A stretch of DNA of 64,000 nucleotides, from positions 62,001 to 126,000 of the forward strand of contig NZ_RQXW01000006.1 of NCBI RefSeq assembly GCF_003957515.1. The letters are read 5' to 3'. The translations under genes were made by a program, and so were the position numbers. Below the pieces are notes generated by a model. The model was not told the DNA's origin. It did no database searches and saw nothing but the letters and a program-made list of their open reading frames with translations. The DNA comes from Amphritea opalescens. Lineage in GTDB: Bacteria > Pseudomonadota > Gammaproteobacteria > Pseudomonadales > Balneatricaceae. Below, piece after piece: positions 16,212 to 25,328 of the stretch (its first letter is position 1; every line of letters begins with the position of its first letter).

Positions 16212-18599
16212 TTACACCTTCAAGTTAACATAATAGATCGAACGAACTTTATCATCGTATTTTAGGCACCCTGAACGTACCAACAACCGTTGAACATTGT
16301 TGTCATGTATACCGCCATCAGGAACTAAAATCTTACAGTCACCATTCACAAACTCGGCTTCATCATCGGTATCTATCTCGCCAAGCTTATTATTTAAACG
16401 ATCTATTAAATCACTCAAATTTTCTAATTGCTTAGGGTTGCGCTCATCTGCCAATACTAGCTTATCCGCAAGTTCTAAAATCGATCTAGAAATTGTAAAG
16501 TGATGCTGACTTTTGACGTAAAGTCCAAGCATGTGATAATCCATTGGAGCTCGAACCAGCTTCCCATATATATCATTCCACGGATAGGAAGCAACGCCAG
16601 CTTGCCTGTGCTGCGCCGCTTGATATTCTAACCACCTAGACTCACTGTCGGTTACGATAACCGAACCTGTAACCTGAGCTGTAAAGAGCGACATTTCATA
16701 ATTTGGAGACATGCTAAACTGCATAAGTTGACCTCCATCTCCTGGCTCTCTTGGCTGGAGCATGGTCAATGGAGATGCCTCAGCATTCGCATCTAACTTA
16801 TCAATCGACTGCTCAGCGAGATTCTCAGGCATGCCAAAATCGCTAACCAATAAACATATTTTTACATCTCTAGGCATCATATGTATTGAGTTCAAAAAAT
16901 CCTCAAATGCCAATTTTGTATAAGCTTCGGAATCTTTCCGACTTTGCACGGTTCCTCTTCGGGATGTAGCCATGTCCATCATGGCTCTCATTAAGTGCAG
17001 ATCGAAGTTACTCGGATCAGGAATTAGATTGATAAGACCATAATAAATATACGGTTCTAACTCCAACATAAACGAAATGTCTTTTAGTGCTTGGTACTTA
17101 TACTTTCCTGGGTTCTTTATTGGGCTAAACTCAGGATTAACATTATTTGGATTGATAATTGGGCTTTCGATAAGAAATTCACTAAATAGTGAAGCCATAG
17201 GTAATGCGTGAAGGCCGATAACTCGAACATCAAGAACACCTGTGTATAAAGCCCTGAACCGGCCGTCCGACTTTGGTAGCAATGAATAGATATCTGTTTC
17301 ACGAGGCCATATGAAAGAATAGAAACTATAAATATCGGAAATTTGTTTCTCAGTAATTTCACGCCTAATATCTAGCCACGTCTTACCAGCATCAAACCCT
17401 AAAATCCCCTTGATTGCACGGCAAAATGCTAAATTTCGTTCACGAACACTCAGCTCACTCCAACTGGTCCGCAACTCGTCCGGTAGATCTTTACAACAGT
17501 GCTTATATTTTCGGCCACTGCCGCAACCACAATAATCATTTCTTCCTAATTTTTTTTCATTAGTTTCTTTTTTCAGGTTCTCATTTTGAGGGTTTGTACG
17601 GCCGAATTCATCCTGATAATAAGTACTGCCATCCTCATAACCTGCGTACATTTCTCCACCGAATTTGTATAGCTCTTCAGTTGGTGGTAATAAAACATGG
17701 CGTAATTCAGACCACTTGCAAGTTAGCCTGTCTTCAGGGTAAAGCCAGGTCTCTTTTCCCGCAGCAATTGCGTCTTTGGATCTAGACTTTATTATGTGAT
17801 TTATTTTGGTCACTTCATCTTGTTTCAGCTTTCTTTTTGCGATGAAGTTTATTGTATTGACCATTGAATGCCGTATTCTAGTAGCGTTTGGTCGCTGCTC
17901 TAACGGGTTCGTACCATTTGGGTCTTTAGCATATTCAAGATTCGTCAAGATCAAGCATCGATTTTTATCCAAAGGAAATATGGTCTGAGACCCCTTTAAG
18001 GCGATGTCAGGATCATTGGGATAGGCACATAATTCTGAGTCTGGTGGACACGCGTAGTTAAAGATAGTTACTGGATGATCTGACAATATGAATTTAATGT
18101 CTGAATCTTCGGCTGATACCAACTCACGAACCCCTTCTGCCCATAGCGTGCAGTGAATAGTTCTTAAAGCCTGCATCTCAGTCATCAACTGAATTTGATT
18201 TAACTCAGGGTACTTTGTTTTAACCCAATCTAATCCTTTGGGAGTCCGTAATTTCTGTACGTCTAAGTAAGTAAAGAAATCCTGAAAGCTATGGTGCCAC
18301 TGAGCCTGATCATCAGTAAGAAACGCCTTAACCGCATCTGCACCATTATCATCAATCGGTCCAAACAACTTCCTTTCTATGTCATCATTGACAAAAGAGC
18401 CAAAAAAAGTTGAGTACAGGTCTTTCTCATAAAAGCACTGTGCGGCAGTAAACCAATTCTTTCCATAAACAACTTTGGTTGATCCATCTCTTAGCTGAAT
18501 ATCACGGCGTTTCAGATGACGCAATTGATTATCGCGCTCATCAATGAACCCGTTCTGGTGCCACTGAGGCACATAATGATTATTTCTTGTTTGGCTCAT
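16212..18599 (-). CDS. DUF4238 / SEC-C motif protein, 795 aa
   Basis: A large soluble protein. The N-terminal ~290 residues begin MSQTRNNHYVPQWHQNGFID, the hallmark of DUF4238. A SEC-C zinc motif, GRNDYCGCGSGRKYKHCC, lies at about 353-370, and an unrecognised C-terminal 400 residues follows. The combination suggests a modular nucleic-acid or protein-binding factor. DUF4238 proteins are frequent in defence islands and cassettes, but no activity is established that I know of. At nearly 2.4 kb it is long for a cassette gene. It is flanked by attC-like sites at 16135-16206 and 18685-18781. Start MSQTRNN fits the family. Confidence 0.75.
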   Translation of the reverse strand: MSQTRNNHYVPQWHQNGFIDERDNQLRHLKRRDIQLRDGSTKVVYGKNWFTAAQCFYEKDLYSTFFGSFVNDDIERKLFGPIDDNGADAVKAFLTDDQAQWHHSFQDFFTYLDVQKLRTPKGLDWVKTKYPELNQIQLMTEMQALRTIHCTLWAEGVRELVSAEDSDIKFILSDHPVTIFNYACPPDSELCAYPNDPDIALKGSQTIFPLDKNRCLILTNLEYAKDPNGTNPLEQRPNATRIRHSMVNTINFIAKRKLKQDEVTKINHIIKSRSKDAIAAGKETWLYPEDRLTCKWSELRHVLLPPTEELYKFGGEMYAGYEDGSTYYQDEFGRTNPQNENLKKETNEKKLGRNDYCGCGSGRKYKHCCKDLPDELRTSWSELSVRERNLAFCRAIKGILGFDAGKTWLDIRREITEKQISDIYSFYSFIWPRETDIYSLLPKSDGRFRALYTGVLDVRVIGLHALPMASLFSEFLIESPIINPNNVNPEFSPIKNPGKYKYQALKDISFMLELEPYIYYGLINLIPDPSNFDLHLMRAMMDMATSRRGTVQSRKDSEAYTKLAFEDFLNSIHMMPRDVKICLLVSDFGMPENLAEQSIDKLDANAEASPLTMLQPREPGDGGQLMQFSMSPNYEMSLFTAQVTGSVIVTDSESRWLEYQAAQHRQAGVASYPWNDIYGKLVRAPMDYHMLGLYVKSQHHFTISRSILELADKLVLADERNPKQLENLSDLIDRLNNKLGEIDTDDEAEFVNGDCKILVPDGGIHDNNVQRLLVRSGCLKYDDKVRSIYYVNLKV

Positions 18600-18684
18600 C
18601 GGGTATTCAATACACCTTTATGACAGGAGTGCAATCCTTTAAGTGTTGGTCAATAAAAACACCTAGGCTAAACGTTCGCTCAAA

Positions 18685-18781
18685 GCCTAACGCCTCAATA
18701 AGAGGCTACAAATTGTGGGCGAAAATACGAGCGAAGCGAGATAGCCCGCTGTTTTTAGTCCTTTTAATTGACTTGTTATAT
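18685..18781 (-). repeat. attC-like recombination site
   Basis: Cores GCCTAAC (18685-18691) and GTTATAT (18775-18781), about 97 bp. An internal palindrome GTGGGC...GCCCGC surrounds CGAGCGAAGCGAG. The stop codon of the ABM cassette gene (18776-18778) lies inside the right core. Confidence 0.8.
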
Positions 18782-19093
18782 GCCGTAGTCTCGTTCTACT
18801 TTTGATATGCGCACTTTAAAAGAAGCATACCAAGATTTACGCCCAGTTTTTTGAGCCTCTAAATGTTCAGAGTTTGCCTTCCAATTCTTAATAGAATCTA
18901 AATCTGACCAGTAAGAAACTGTTATTCCTACATCTTCTCTAGCGGATTCTACTCCAAGAAAGCCAGATTGTTGCTCTGCTAACTCAACCATTCTATTAGC
19001 CATTTCACTGTAACCATTGTCACCTTCTGTTCGTGTCGAGGTGAAAATGACAGCATAATATGGTGGTTTAGGCGTATTCGCGATAACTGACAT
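18776..19093 (-). CDS. ABM (antibiotic biosynthesis monooxygenase-like) protein
   Basis: The start is placed at MSVIANTPKPPYYAVIF (19093); the longer frame to 19189 only translates the neighbouring attC-like site. The ~105-residue product is a ferredoxin-like ABM dimer fold: YYAVIFTSTRTEG, MVELAEQQSGFLGVESARE and VSYWSDLDSIKNWKANSEH are the usual signature elements. ABM proteins of this type are common single-gene integron cassettes, and some degrade heme or oxidise quinols. The specific role is unknown. It is bounded by attC-like sites on both sides. Confidence 0.8.
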   Translation of the reverse strand: MSVIANTPKPPYYAVIFTSTRTEGDNGYSEMANRMVELAEQQSGFLGVESAREDVGITVSYWSDLDSIKNWKANSEHLEAQKTGRKSWYASFKVRISKVERDYGI

Positions 19094-19107
19094 TGGTGCT
19101 CCTAGGC

Positions 19108-19179
19108 ATATAACGCTCGCGTTTTCGGCTGGTTTGAAGCGCAGCGGAAAACAAGTCCGACAACATGCGCTTGTTATAC
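19108..19179 (-). repeat. attC-like recombination site
   Basis: Cores ATATAAC (19108-19114) and GTTATAC (19173-19179), 72 bp, with arms CGCTCGCGTTTTCGGCTGG and CAAGTCCGACAACATGCGC. It is similar in its inner part to the site at 16135-16206, which suggests both came from the same type of integron. It lies downstream of hamB. Confidence 0.85.
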
Positions 19180-19244
19180 GGTACTTCAATCTACCTTCAC
19201 GACCCTAGCACATATTTGTTGCATTTAATTTTCAAAAACAACAC

Positions 19245-21779
19245 TTATGAAAGAAGATCTCTTACTTCTTGCTTGCACAGCACAGGCATATTCATAGAGT
19301 CTATATTCATCCCCCTCATTACCTCAAGATACTCTTCTGCTTCAATATCTTTTGGTAAGTCGAATTTATTTTCTAAGTGTAGAGCTGTAAATCTTGATAT
19401 ACCTAGAGCCATTAAGTTTAAAGCATGTCGGCTGCATGAACCGAACTCTAAATAAATATGATATGGCTCGACACTTTCGCTTTCTTTATTATACCCAGCC
19501 TCTAAGGCAACGTGTTTTAATATTTCAATGTATGCAGAGAAATATTTAACAAGTCTGAAGCGAATAGCCTCTTCCAGGACACTGAGGCACCCTCGAATAA
19601 CTGATGAAACATTCGATGATGAATCAATACTTTTCATATAAATAACTCTTTCTGATAATATTTTCCCAATCGATTCACCCCAAACCCACTTGTAAGCTAG
19701 ATAGCTGACCCATGATCTATATCGGTCAGTAACATCCCAATCAAAGCATATAGTTATGGCTTTGAATATTTCTTCCATTCTGTCCTTTGCCCCCTCTATA
19801 TAAGGAGAAATAGGAACGACATCGGCTAATGAATCCTTGCTTTTTAAGTAGAGGTACAGTTTCTGGAGATGGTCAGGCCTTAAAGACTGGTTGTTTTCAA
19901 GTATTCGAATGGGAAGCGAAACCTCGATATTTTTTATCGCATCAATAGTTTCATCAAGAGCTTTTGAGTTATGCTCATTTCGATATTGTTCAACAAAAGA
20001 TAATTCAGGGTCAACTAAATAGTCATGGTATAGCTTCCCAAGTGCAGCTTCAGCTTTAGCGATATCAATATCTCCGGATATATTTTCAACATTTCCGAGA
20101 ATTTCTTGCACAACTGATCCGCCGTCCTCCATTACGTTACTAATAGCTGATGATATCTCTTGCAATCGTTCTCCTTCGTAACAATTACTTTTCCATTCAC
20201 TAGACCTAATGCACCAGATGTTTCCATGGAACTCCTGAAGCAACCGACCAGCTCTACCGGCTAAGTTCAAAAAATCCGCTCTTGTCATTGGATCATCACC
20301 TGACATAGGGTTTTCAATAATGATGTGTTTGGCAGGGAGATTCACCCCCTGGAGGAGAGTGCTTGTACAGCAAATTATCTTGATGTGCCCTTCTCTAAAC
20401 AAGTCTTCAACGCCAGATCTGACCAATGAGGGCATATTGCCATAATGAAATGCCACCCCATTCATTATACAATCTGCAAGTGAGTACTCTCTGTGTACTT
20501 CACGTTTAATAAAATCAACAAATGTCAGAATAGCATTACTGGGCTGAAAATCCGGCGAAAGATCAGCTATATGGCAAGCAATTTTTTCAGCCTCTGCGGG
20601 CCCATTAGAAAAAGATATTATCGACTCGTTCTGAGAACTAATGGAAAGTGCAAAGTTTGCCCTCTGTATAATCTTTCCTTCCCTGAACTTGAAGTTTATT
20701 TTTACCTGGCCGATAGTAATTTTCTTATCTCTACTTAATAACGATATTTCTACTTCTTTAGGTTTGTTTTTTACTTCGGAAACTAAAATTATATTTTGTG
20801 AAACAGGAGATACCTGTTCGACAAAATATCTACCGTTGGTTGTTCTACCAAATAGAGATAAAAAATATGCTGGATTTTTTATTAACGGGCTGGCAAACAG
20901 TACTTTTACTTTGTCAAACCTAGATAATGTAATATTGATGGCATTCTGAAGTATTATTCCTCGCTTTCCATTTTGTATTTCATGTGCCTCATCAACAATT
21001 AATGACGATATAAATGGCTTTTCGTCTTGAGAGTTGATGAAACTCATCAGTCGCTCTTGCGTAAACACATATACAACGGCCTGCTTTATTTTTTCTTTAG
21101 CTACAGGAAATGGAGCTGTTCTAACGATAACATCATTGATATTTTCGCTTCTCAGAGTAGTACGGATTCGATGTGAAACTTCTGATATTAAAGCTCTGGT
21201 AGGAACTACATAAACAATGCTCTGTCCCGTATCAGACTTTACTTTTCTAATAAGATCTAGGTTAAGGACAAATGATTTTCCCGCTGAAGTTGGAGCGGAA
21301 ACACTAAGCGACTCCTCGCTATCTAAAGAACTAAGAAGCTTGTATTGAAAATCGGTTAGCAAAATGCTTTTTTCACCATCAGTGTATGCTGTGTTTTCTG
21401 CCTCCCTTGCAACACACTCTAATTTTAGTGATGGTGATATCGATCTGCTAGATGGGTTAATATGCCTTTCTCGCAGTAGAGATCTTCCCGGGAAATTTCC
21501 GATTCTTGAAAAAATAAGATCGGCTGCGGAAATCACTCTAGCGCAATCGCCATTAGTATATTCAATTAAGCGTGTAATTATCTCATACGACAGTGAGGTG
21601 TCATTTGGCTCTTCTGAGAGTGATAGTATGGAAGAGTAACCTGCTAGGCTATTTATTTCTCTGTCATCGAATTCCACATTGATATTTGATTGAAAACTAT
21701 CTGGTAGCTGTTGGAGAATACTGGCAGTTTCGAGCTTCTTTATTAGAAACTCAATATTTTCTTTAATATCTATATTCAC
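19245..21779 (-). CDS. hamB: HamB helicase of a Hachiman defence system
   Basis: 844 residues, superfamily 2 helicase. Motif I is PTSAGKS (about 164-170), Ia VVPTRALISE, II VDEAHEIQNGKRG (about 262-274), V TSTLLQGVNLPAKHIIIEN and VI NLAGRAGRLLQ. In Hachiman, HamB senses damaged or foreign DNA and holds the HamA nuclease in check until activated; unleashed HamA degrades DNA. The gene follows hamA by 9 nt, and the pair shares one cassette bounded by attC-like sites at 22858-22917 and 19108-19179. All helicase motifs are intact. An isolated DEAD-box defence helicase would be the alternative, but the hamA neighbour makes Hachiman the clear choice. Confidence 0.9.
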   Translation of the reverse strand: MNIDIKENIEFLIKKLETASILQQLPDSFQSNINVEFDDREINSLAGYSSILSLSEEPNDTSLSYEIITRLIEYTNGDCARVISAADLIFSRIGNFPGRSLLRERHINPSSRSISPSLKLECVAREAENTAYTDGEKSILLTDFQYKLLSSLDSEESLSVSAPTSAGKSFVLNLDLIRKVKSDTGQSIVYVVPTRALISEVSHRIRTTLRSENINDVIVRTAPFPVAKEKIKQAVVYVFTQERLMSFINSQDEKPFISSLIVDEAHEIQNGKRGIILQNAINITLSRFDKVKVLFASPLIKNPAYFLSLFGRTTNGRYFVEQVSPVSQNIILVSEVKNKPKEVEISLLSRDKKITIGQVKINFKFREGKIIQRANFALSISSQNESIISFSNGPAEAEKIACHIADLSPDFQPSNAILTFVDFIKREVHREYSLADCIMNGVAFHYGNMPSLVRSGVEDLFREGHIKIICCTSTLLQGVNLPAKHIIIENPMSGDDPMTRADFLNLAGRAGRLLQEFHGNIWCIRSSEWKSNCYEGERLQEISSAISNVMEDGGSVVQEILGNVENISGDIDIAKAEAALGKLYHDYLVDPELSFVEQYRNEHNSKALDETIDAIKNIEVSLPIRILENNQSLRPDHLQKLYLYLKSKDSLADVVPISPYIEGAKDRMEEIFKAITICFDWDVTDRYRSWVSYLAYKWVWGESIGKILSERVIYMKSIDSSSNVSSVIRGCLSVLEEAIRFRLVKYFSAYIEILKHVALEAGYNKESESVEPYHIYLEFGSCSRHALNLMALGISRFTALHLENKFDLPKDIEAEEYLEVMRGMNIDSMNMPVLCKQEVRDLLS

Positions 21780-21788
21780 AGATTATCC

Positions 21789-22718
21789 TTAATCTAGTGC
21801 CGCATTAAAGGCGTTTCTGAATGCTACTACTGATGGGAAGGGTAAGAAGAAGACTTCGAATTTGATATGTTTTTTATCAAAATTATCAAATCTTTTTTGA
21901 ATTAATTTTGTTAGTCTTTCCCCATCCTTTACAAATACATCAAGAAATTCTTTATTAATTTCATCTGATGTACCTATGACAGACAACTTTTTGAACCCTT
22001 TAAAATCATACCCAATCAAGCAAGCATGATTAATACTTACGCTCGGGCCTGGTTCTCCATGTATGAATAGCGACGTAATAGCATCTCGTGTTTTCTCGTC
22101 CGCATATTTAAAATGCTTCGTCACCATTATAAATTCATGCTGATACATTTCTATATTATGGAATTGATCAACGCTTTTTATTGCATCGGCTATTGCAGAA
22201 GATGAATCTTGGTATAGTTTGGACTCTCCAAAGAAAAAATCGACCAGCCCCGTTTTTTCATTTAAGCGTGCATGTATTCCATCCGATCCTTTTACTTCAT
22301 CCTTATGGTTGGTTTTTAGTTCCATCTTCGATACTAACTGTGGAGCTTTTAGTACAGATTCCATTAAAAAAAAGAGCAGTAACTCCCCTGCCTCCCCTGT
22401 TTTATCTGGTGAGTCGTCTGAAACTTCTGGATGGCGAAAAAGATCTCTTGCCTGTTTTATAAGTTTAGCTGACTGTCGAGTGGTGAGTGGCTCAGGTCTG
22501 TTTCGGGTAGCAATACAGTAATCTATAATGTAGGTGTAGAGCATCTTTGCAAGAGCTTTGATCATAGGGAATCCATTTCCATCGAATTTTATATAATGCA
22601 TCCGAATCTGAGCATTAATTCCATTAATGTAATACTCGTGCTCTATTACATCTATACAATCATTATAATCAGTTGAATCAACCGATATATTTTTATTAAG
22701 TTCTTCCAATGAAGTCAT
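21789..22718 (-). CDS. hamA: HamA nuclease of a Hachiman defence system (DUF1837)
   Basis: 309 residues matching the DUF1837/HamA family. The central block shows TGEAGELLLFFLMES (about 107-121), VKGSDGIHA (about 142-150) and FFGESKLYQ (about 162-170). D146, E165 and K167 form a D-ExK nuclease-type active site. HamA is the effector that HamB releases on infection. It is the first gene of the cassette and sits 9 nt before hamB. The full active-site triad and normal length suggest a working system. Confidence 0.9.
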   Translation of the reverse strand: MTSLEELNKNISVDSTDYNDCIDVIEHEYYINGINAQIRMHYIKFDGNGFPMIKALAKMLYTYIIDYCIATRNRPEPLTTRQSAKLIKQARDLFRHPEVSDDSPDKTGEAGELLLFFLMESVLKAPQLVSKMELKTNHKDEVKGSDGIHARLNEKTGLVDFFFGESKLYQDSSSAIADAIKSVDQFHNIEMYQHEFIMVTKHFKYADEKTRDAITSLFIHGEPGPSVSINHACLIGYDFKGFKKLSVIGTSDEINKEFLDVFVKDGERLTKLIQKRFDNFDKKHIKFEVFFLPFPSVVAFRNAFNAALD

Positions 22719-22846
22719 TTATTCTTATTCCTGTAATCAACCAGATAAACCTTTAGGAGGAAAATCTTTGGTTAGCTTTTATATTTCCATATCAAAAAAT
22801 ACTTTTATCCAGTCTGTAAATCAGCTTTGGGGCGGAGCTGTCATTC

Positions 22847-23554
22847 CTATGATGCCCGTATAACGCCGTCAGCAGAGGCGCAGCTAAGCTGCGTCCTTTT
22901 GACTGGCTTTGTTAGCATTTTGGTCAAGTATGCGAAGGTTCGGTCCCCTCTTACAAAAACATCCGTAGAAAATCCATGCTTTCTAGAAAGGTTTTTGATA
23001 GTCGACTTATCGATAATTCCGTAGTATGAAGATCCCCGGTTACCTTTGTACAAATATCCGTGTAGGTGTGGTCTACCCATTTCGAATTTTTTAAAATAGC
23101 TGCTACGATGCTGATTTACAACTAAAGCTTTCCCCGAATCAGATAGCAGTCTATAAATAATTGACATTGTGGTATTTAGAGTTTGCTCACAAGGTATCGC
23201 GGAAAGAACATTGGAGCAAAAGATAAAGTCAAATTGATCGTTTAATTCTTGAATGTCTTCAATCGCTACACATCTGCTTAAAGGATAGTTCTTCTCTACA
23301 TATTCCTGCACAGAACATCTTATACCTTTTATCACCTGCATTCGCTCTAGTTGAATCCTTGAGTCAGCAAAACAAATGTTTTGAGATATTTCACAAAGGT
23401 GGTCGCTGTAGCGCAACTTTCCACAACCCAAGTCTAGTATTTGACCAGACACAGCTATATTTTCAAGCTCTTCTAGAACCTGTCTTGAGGTTTGTGTATG
23501 TGGTTTCGCAGCATTATGGCTTTGAATACTATGCCCTTCAATTTTGTAGTGCAT
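22847..23554 (-). CDS. Class I SAM-dependent methyltransferase
   Basis: 235 residues. SAM-binding motif I, ILDLGCGKLRYSDH, is at about 39-52, an acidic end of strand 2 (CFADSR) follows at about 61-66, and FDFIFCSNVLSAIP at about 108-121 is motif IV/post-I. The last ~22 residues (from LTKPVKRTQLS) are translated from the attC-like site, and the stop lies just beyond it, so the C-terminus is an attC-derived tail. It overlaps the upstream membrane-protein gene by 17 nt, which implies a coupled two-gene cassette. The substrate (small molecule, lipid or protein) is not visible. Confidence 0.75.
   Translation of the reverse strand: MHYKIEGHSIQSHNAAKPHTQTSRQVLEELENIAVSGQILDLGCGKLRYSDHLCEISQNICFADSRIQLERMQVIKGIRCSVQEYVEKNYPLSRCVAIEDIQELNDQFDFIFCSNVLSAIPCEQTLNTTMSIIYRLLSDSGKALVVNQHRSSYFKKFEMGRPHLHGYLYKGNRGSSYYGIIDKSTIKNLSRKHGFSTDVFVRGDRTFAYLTKMLTKPVKRTQLSCASADGVIRAS
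22858..22917 (-). repeat. attC-like recombination site
   Basis: Cores GTATAAC (22858-22864) and GTTAGCA (22911-22917) about a strong inner hairpin GCGCAGCTAAGCTGCG. At 60 bp it is the shortest and most compact site of the array. It is embedded in the 3' end of the methyltransferase frame. Confidence 0.8.
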
Positions 23555-24236
23555 CGAACTGTTCCTTTATCTCTCTTTTTCTAGGAGCAGAATCTAGAAT
23601 TACTTCTACCTCTTGAATTGTGTATTTCGAACATGATCCTTGAAGCACCTTCGAAAAAACAACAAGACCCAGCCCAAAGTAGAAAACAACCAAGGCATGT
23701 TCAAAAGCTTCCAAATACAAAAGAATGCAGAAAACGCAAAACACGATGAATGAGGATTCAATAATCATCCAGTACCAGGTCAGCTGATCTAGAACCATTT
23801 CTATTAAGTGTTTATCAACAATGGGGTTGTCATCTCGACTCGAAGCATACTTATAGAAAACCTTGGACATCAACCGCCCTCGATTTGACATTACCGTCTT
23901 CTTGTCTAGATTGGATTCGACAGCATCTTTTATTGGTTTTAGAACATACTCCCAGTCATAAAATGCACGAAGCCCAAAAATATCAGAGATCCTGTCATGC
24001 AATTTTATAATCCGAAATAAAACTGCCAATACTAGTGGCGGAACAAGAAATCCTACGGGTATTTTGAAACCTGAAATCGAGACATCGAGAGTGAAGCGAG
24101 ATGCAATTTCATTTAGGGAAATGGATTGAGTAGTGATAAAGTAAAACACAATTAACCACACAAAGAAGTTTGCTGTCGCTAGTTTATTCAGCATCGCTCC
24201 ATACGTGTTTACTGTTTTAAAAAAATTTGTGGGCAC
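23538..24236 (-). CDS. Multi-pass membrane protein paired with methyltransferase
   Basis: 232 residues with four likely membrane helices: about 19-37 (LATANFFVWLIVFYFITT), 58-74 (KIPVGFLVPPLVLAVLF), 157-175 (WMIIESSFIVFCVFCILLY) and 181-200. A cytosolic loop of about 80 residues lies between the second and third. The family is not recognised. The arrangement is reminiscent of SLATT/S-4TM-type effectors that depend on a soluble partner, but no such domain can be claimed. It overlaps the methyltransferase start by 17 nt and heads the cassette. A membrane-effector role is an inference. Confidence 0.65.
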   Translation of the reverse strand: MPTNFFKTVNTYGAMLNKLATANFFVWLIVFYFITTQSISLNEIASRFTLDVSISGFKIPVGFLVPPLVLAVLFRIIKLHDRISDIFGLRAFYDWEYVLKPIKDAVESNLDKKTVMSNRGRLMSKVFYKYASSRDDNPIVDKHLIEMVLDQLTWYWMIIESSFIVFCVFCILLYLEAFEHALVVFYFGLGLVVFSKVLQGSCSKYTIQEVEVILDSAPRKREIKEQFDALQN

Positions 24237-24249
24237 TCGATCTCCTTTT

Positions 24250-24801
24250 CGTAATGCTAACAGCTTATTCGTGTGCGTGCCTGATATACTGGTGAGAAAT
24301 CACTGGGCCTCTGCTTGTAACCAACTGATTTCATTCTGAAACCTTCCATATTTTGACGATTCCCTTCCAGAAAAGCGTGCGTGCACACTATTTCGGCAAC
24401 GAGTGGCATATAAACGTGTAAACCAAATCAATAACCTATTGATTTTATTATTGATTAAAATATCACCAACCAAATAAACAGGCAAGCACGAAGACTGAGT
24501 GTGTCCCCTTTCCTTGAAAAGTTCAAATCGTACTGTGTATTTAAGAACCTCTTTGAAGCGTAAAGGGCTCTGACCTTTTACTTCCTCCTTGTGAAAGGAG
24601 GTCAAAAATAACAATAATCAACTTAAAAAATATAGCCTAGTTAGGTATTAGAACCCAGCATGCACGATGCGAGACCTGACCCCTTTATTTTTCCAGTAAA
24701 CGATCATCATGCCAGTAATTTGCAGAAGAAAAGTACTCGCTGATATCGTAACCAACTCCTCGCGCAGCTACAACTTGTTATGCGAAAACAACGGATGCTG
24801 A
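24250..24801. other. Relic region upstream of the cassette array
   Basis: On the minus strand GTTAGCATTACG at about 24250-24261 looks like the cassette-boundary core (GTTRRRY-like) at the head of the array, but no matching partner arm is within 150 bp, so this is a truncated attC or attI relic. A 104-codon frame at 24614-24300 has no recognisable product. Phrases such as GGGGTCAGGTCTCGCATC (minus strand, near 24680) recall sequences next to REP-associated transposases, but no such gene is present. Near 24767-24785, CTACAACTTGTTATGCG resembles one attC arm. I see no integrase. Confidence 0.4.
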
Positions 24802-24987
24802 ATCTGCCCCGTTGGTACTCAAACCTACCAAATCCGTTGGGCTAATTGCTCAGCCAAATACAATATCGTGCTTAAGCTTAACTGGGAAAACGTTATGGTT
24901 CTGAACCCTACGATCAGCTCTGTGATAATGCATGAACTCTATCACCGAATCCAGCTTGATTCGCTTCAGTTCTGGGAAGAGGAATAA
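24802..24987 (+). pseudogene. Fragment of a YgjP-like M48 metallopeptidase
   Basis: The open frame (about 61 codons, no start codon) reads IRWANCSAKYNIVLKL then NWENVMVLNPTISSVIMHEL and YHRIQLDSLQFWEEE. This matches the core of the YgjP/DUF45 family: RWGSCS-like strand, LNW segment, HELxH zinc site and FW motif. An upstream TGA and loss of the N-terminal part show that it is a remnant. YgjP-like proteins often accompany type I restriction systems, so this may be debris of a lost defence cargo. It is the only plus-strand coding relic in the right cargo. Confidence 0.6.
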
Positions 24988-25188
24988 CGGATTCTACTGA
25001 CGATACTAACCATGAAGGATGGCTAAATACGAATGCATTCCTCCAAATTAATAACTGGAAAGTAAGAACCTACCTTCTTTAGAAAGGGGCAAGAAAAAAG
25101 GCGAACCATTACTGGACCACATTTTTTGTCTTTACCTAGGTCAGTTAACCAACTTAATTGAGATAACCAACTTAGTTTCATAGCCTCA

Positions 25189-25328
25189 GATGGCACGTCT
25201 CATGCTTCACCGACACCCATTTCTATCTGTGTATCATTAGACCCCTATGATTCTACAATCGCCCCTAGAAGAGGCCCCACATAAAAGCGTTAAACACAAA
25301 AAGGCCGCTGAGATAGCGGCCTTTAGTT
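25189..25328. repeat. Right-end copy B of the ~130-bp conserved sequence
   Basis: Counterpart of 1806-1935, same orientation, directly inside the TnsB-like sites of the right end. It is shared between the two transposon ends, so it belongs to the transposon and not to the native gcvP downstream region. Confidence 0.8.
25299..25324 (-). terminator. Transposon-encoded terminator behind gcvP
   Basis: Stem AAAGGCCGCT / AGCGGCCTTT with loop ATCTC, followed on the minus strand by TTTTTG. It lies 74 nt past the gcvP stop but inside the transposon. It would end gcvP transcription and stop read-through into the cassette array. Confidence 0.85.

Noticed and set aside
18776-19189. Longer start for the ABM cassette protein
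   Set aside because: The extra 32 residues are translated from the attC-like site at 19108-19179; the Met at 19093 matches the family start.
24300-24614. 104-codon minus-strand frame upstream of the membrane-protein gene
   Set aside because: No family resemblance, odd composition, and it lies in a relic region with REP/transposase-like phrases. Not called as a gene.
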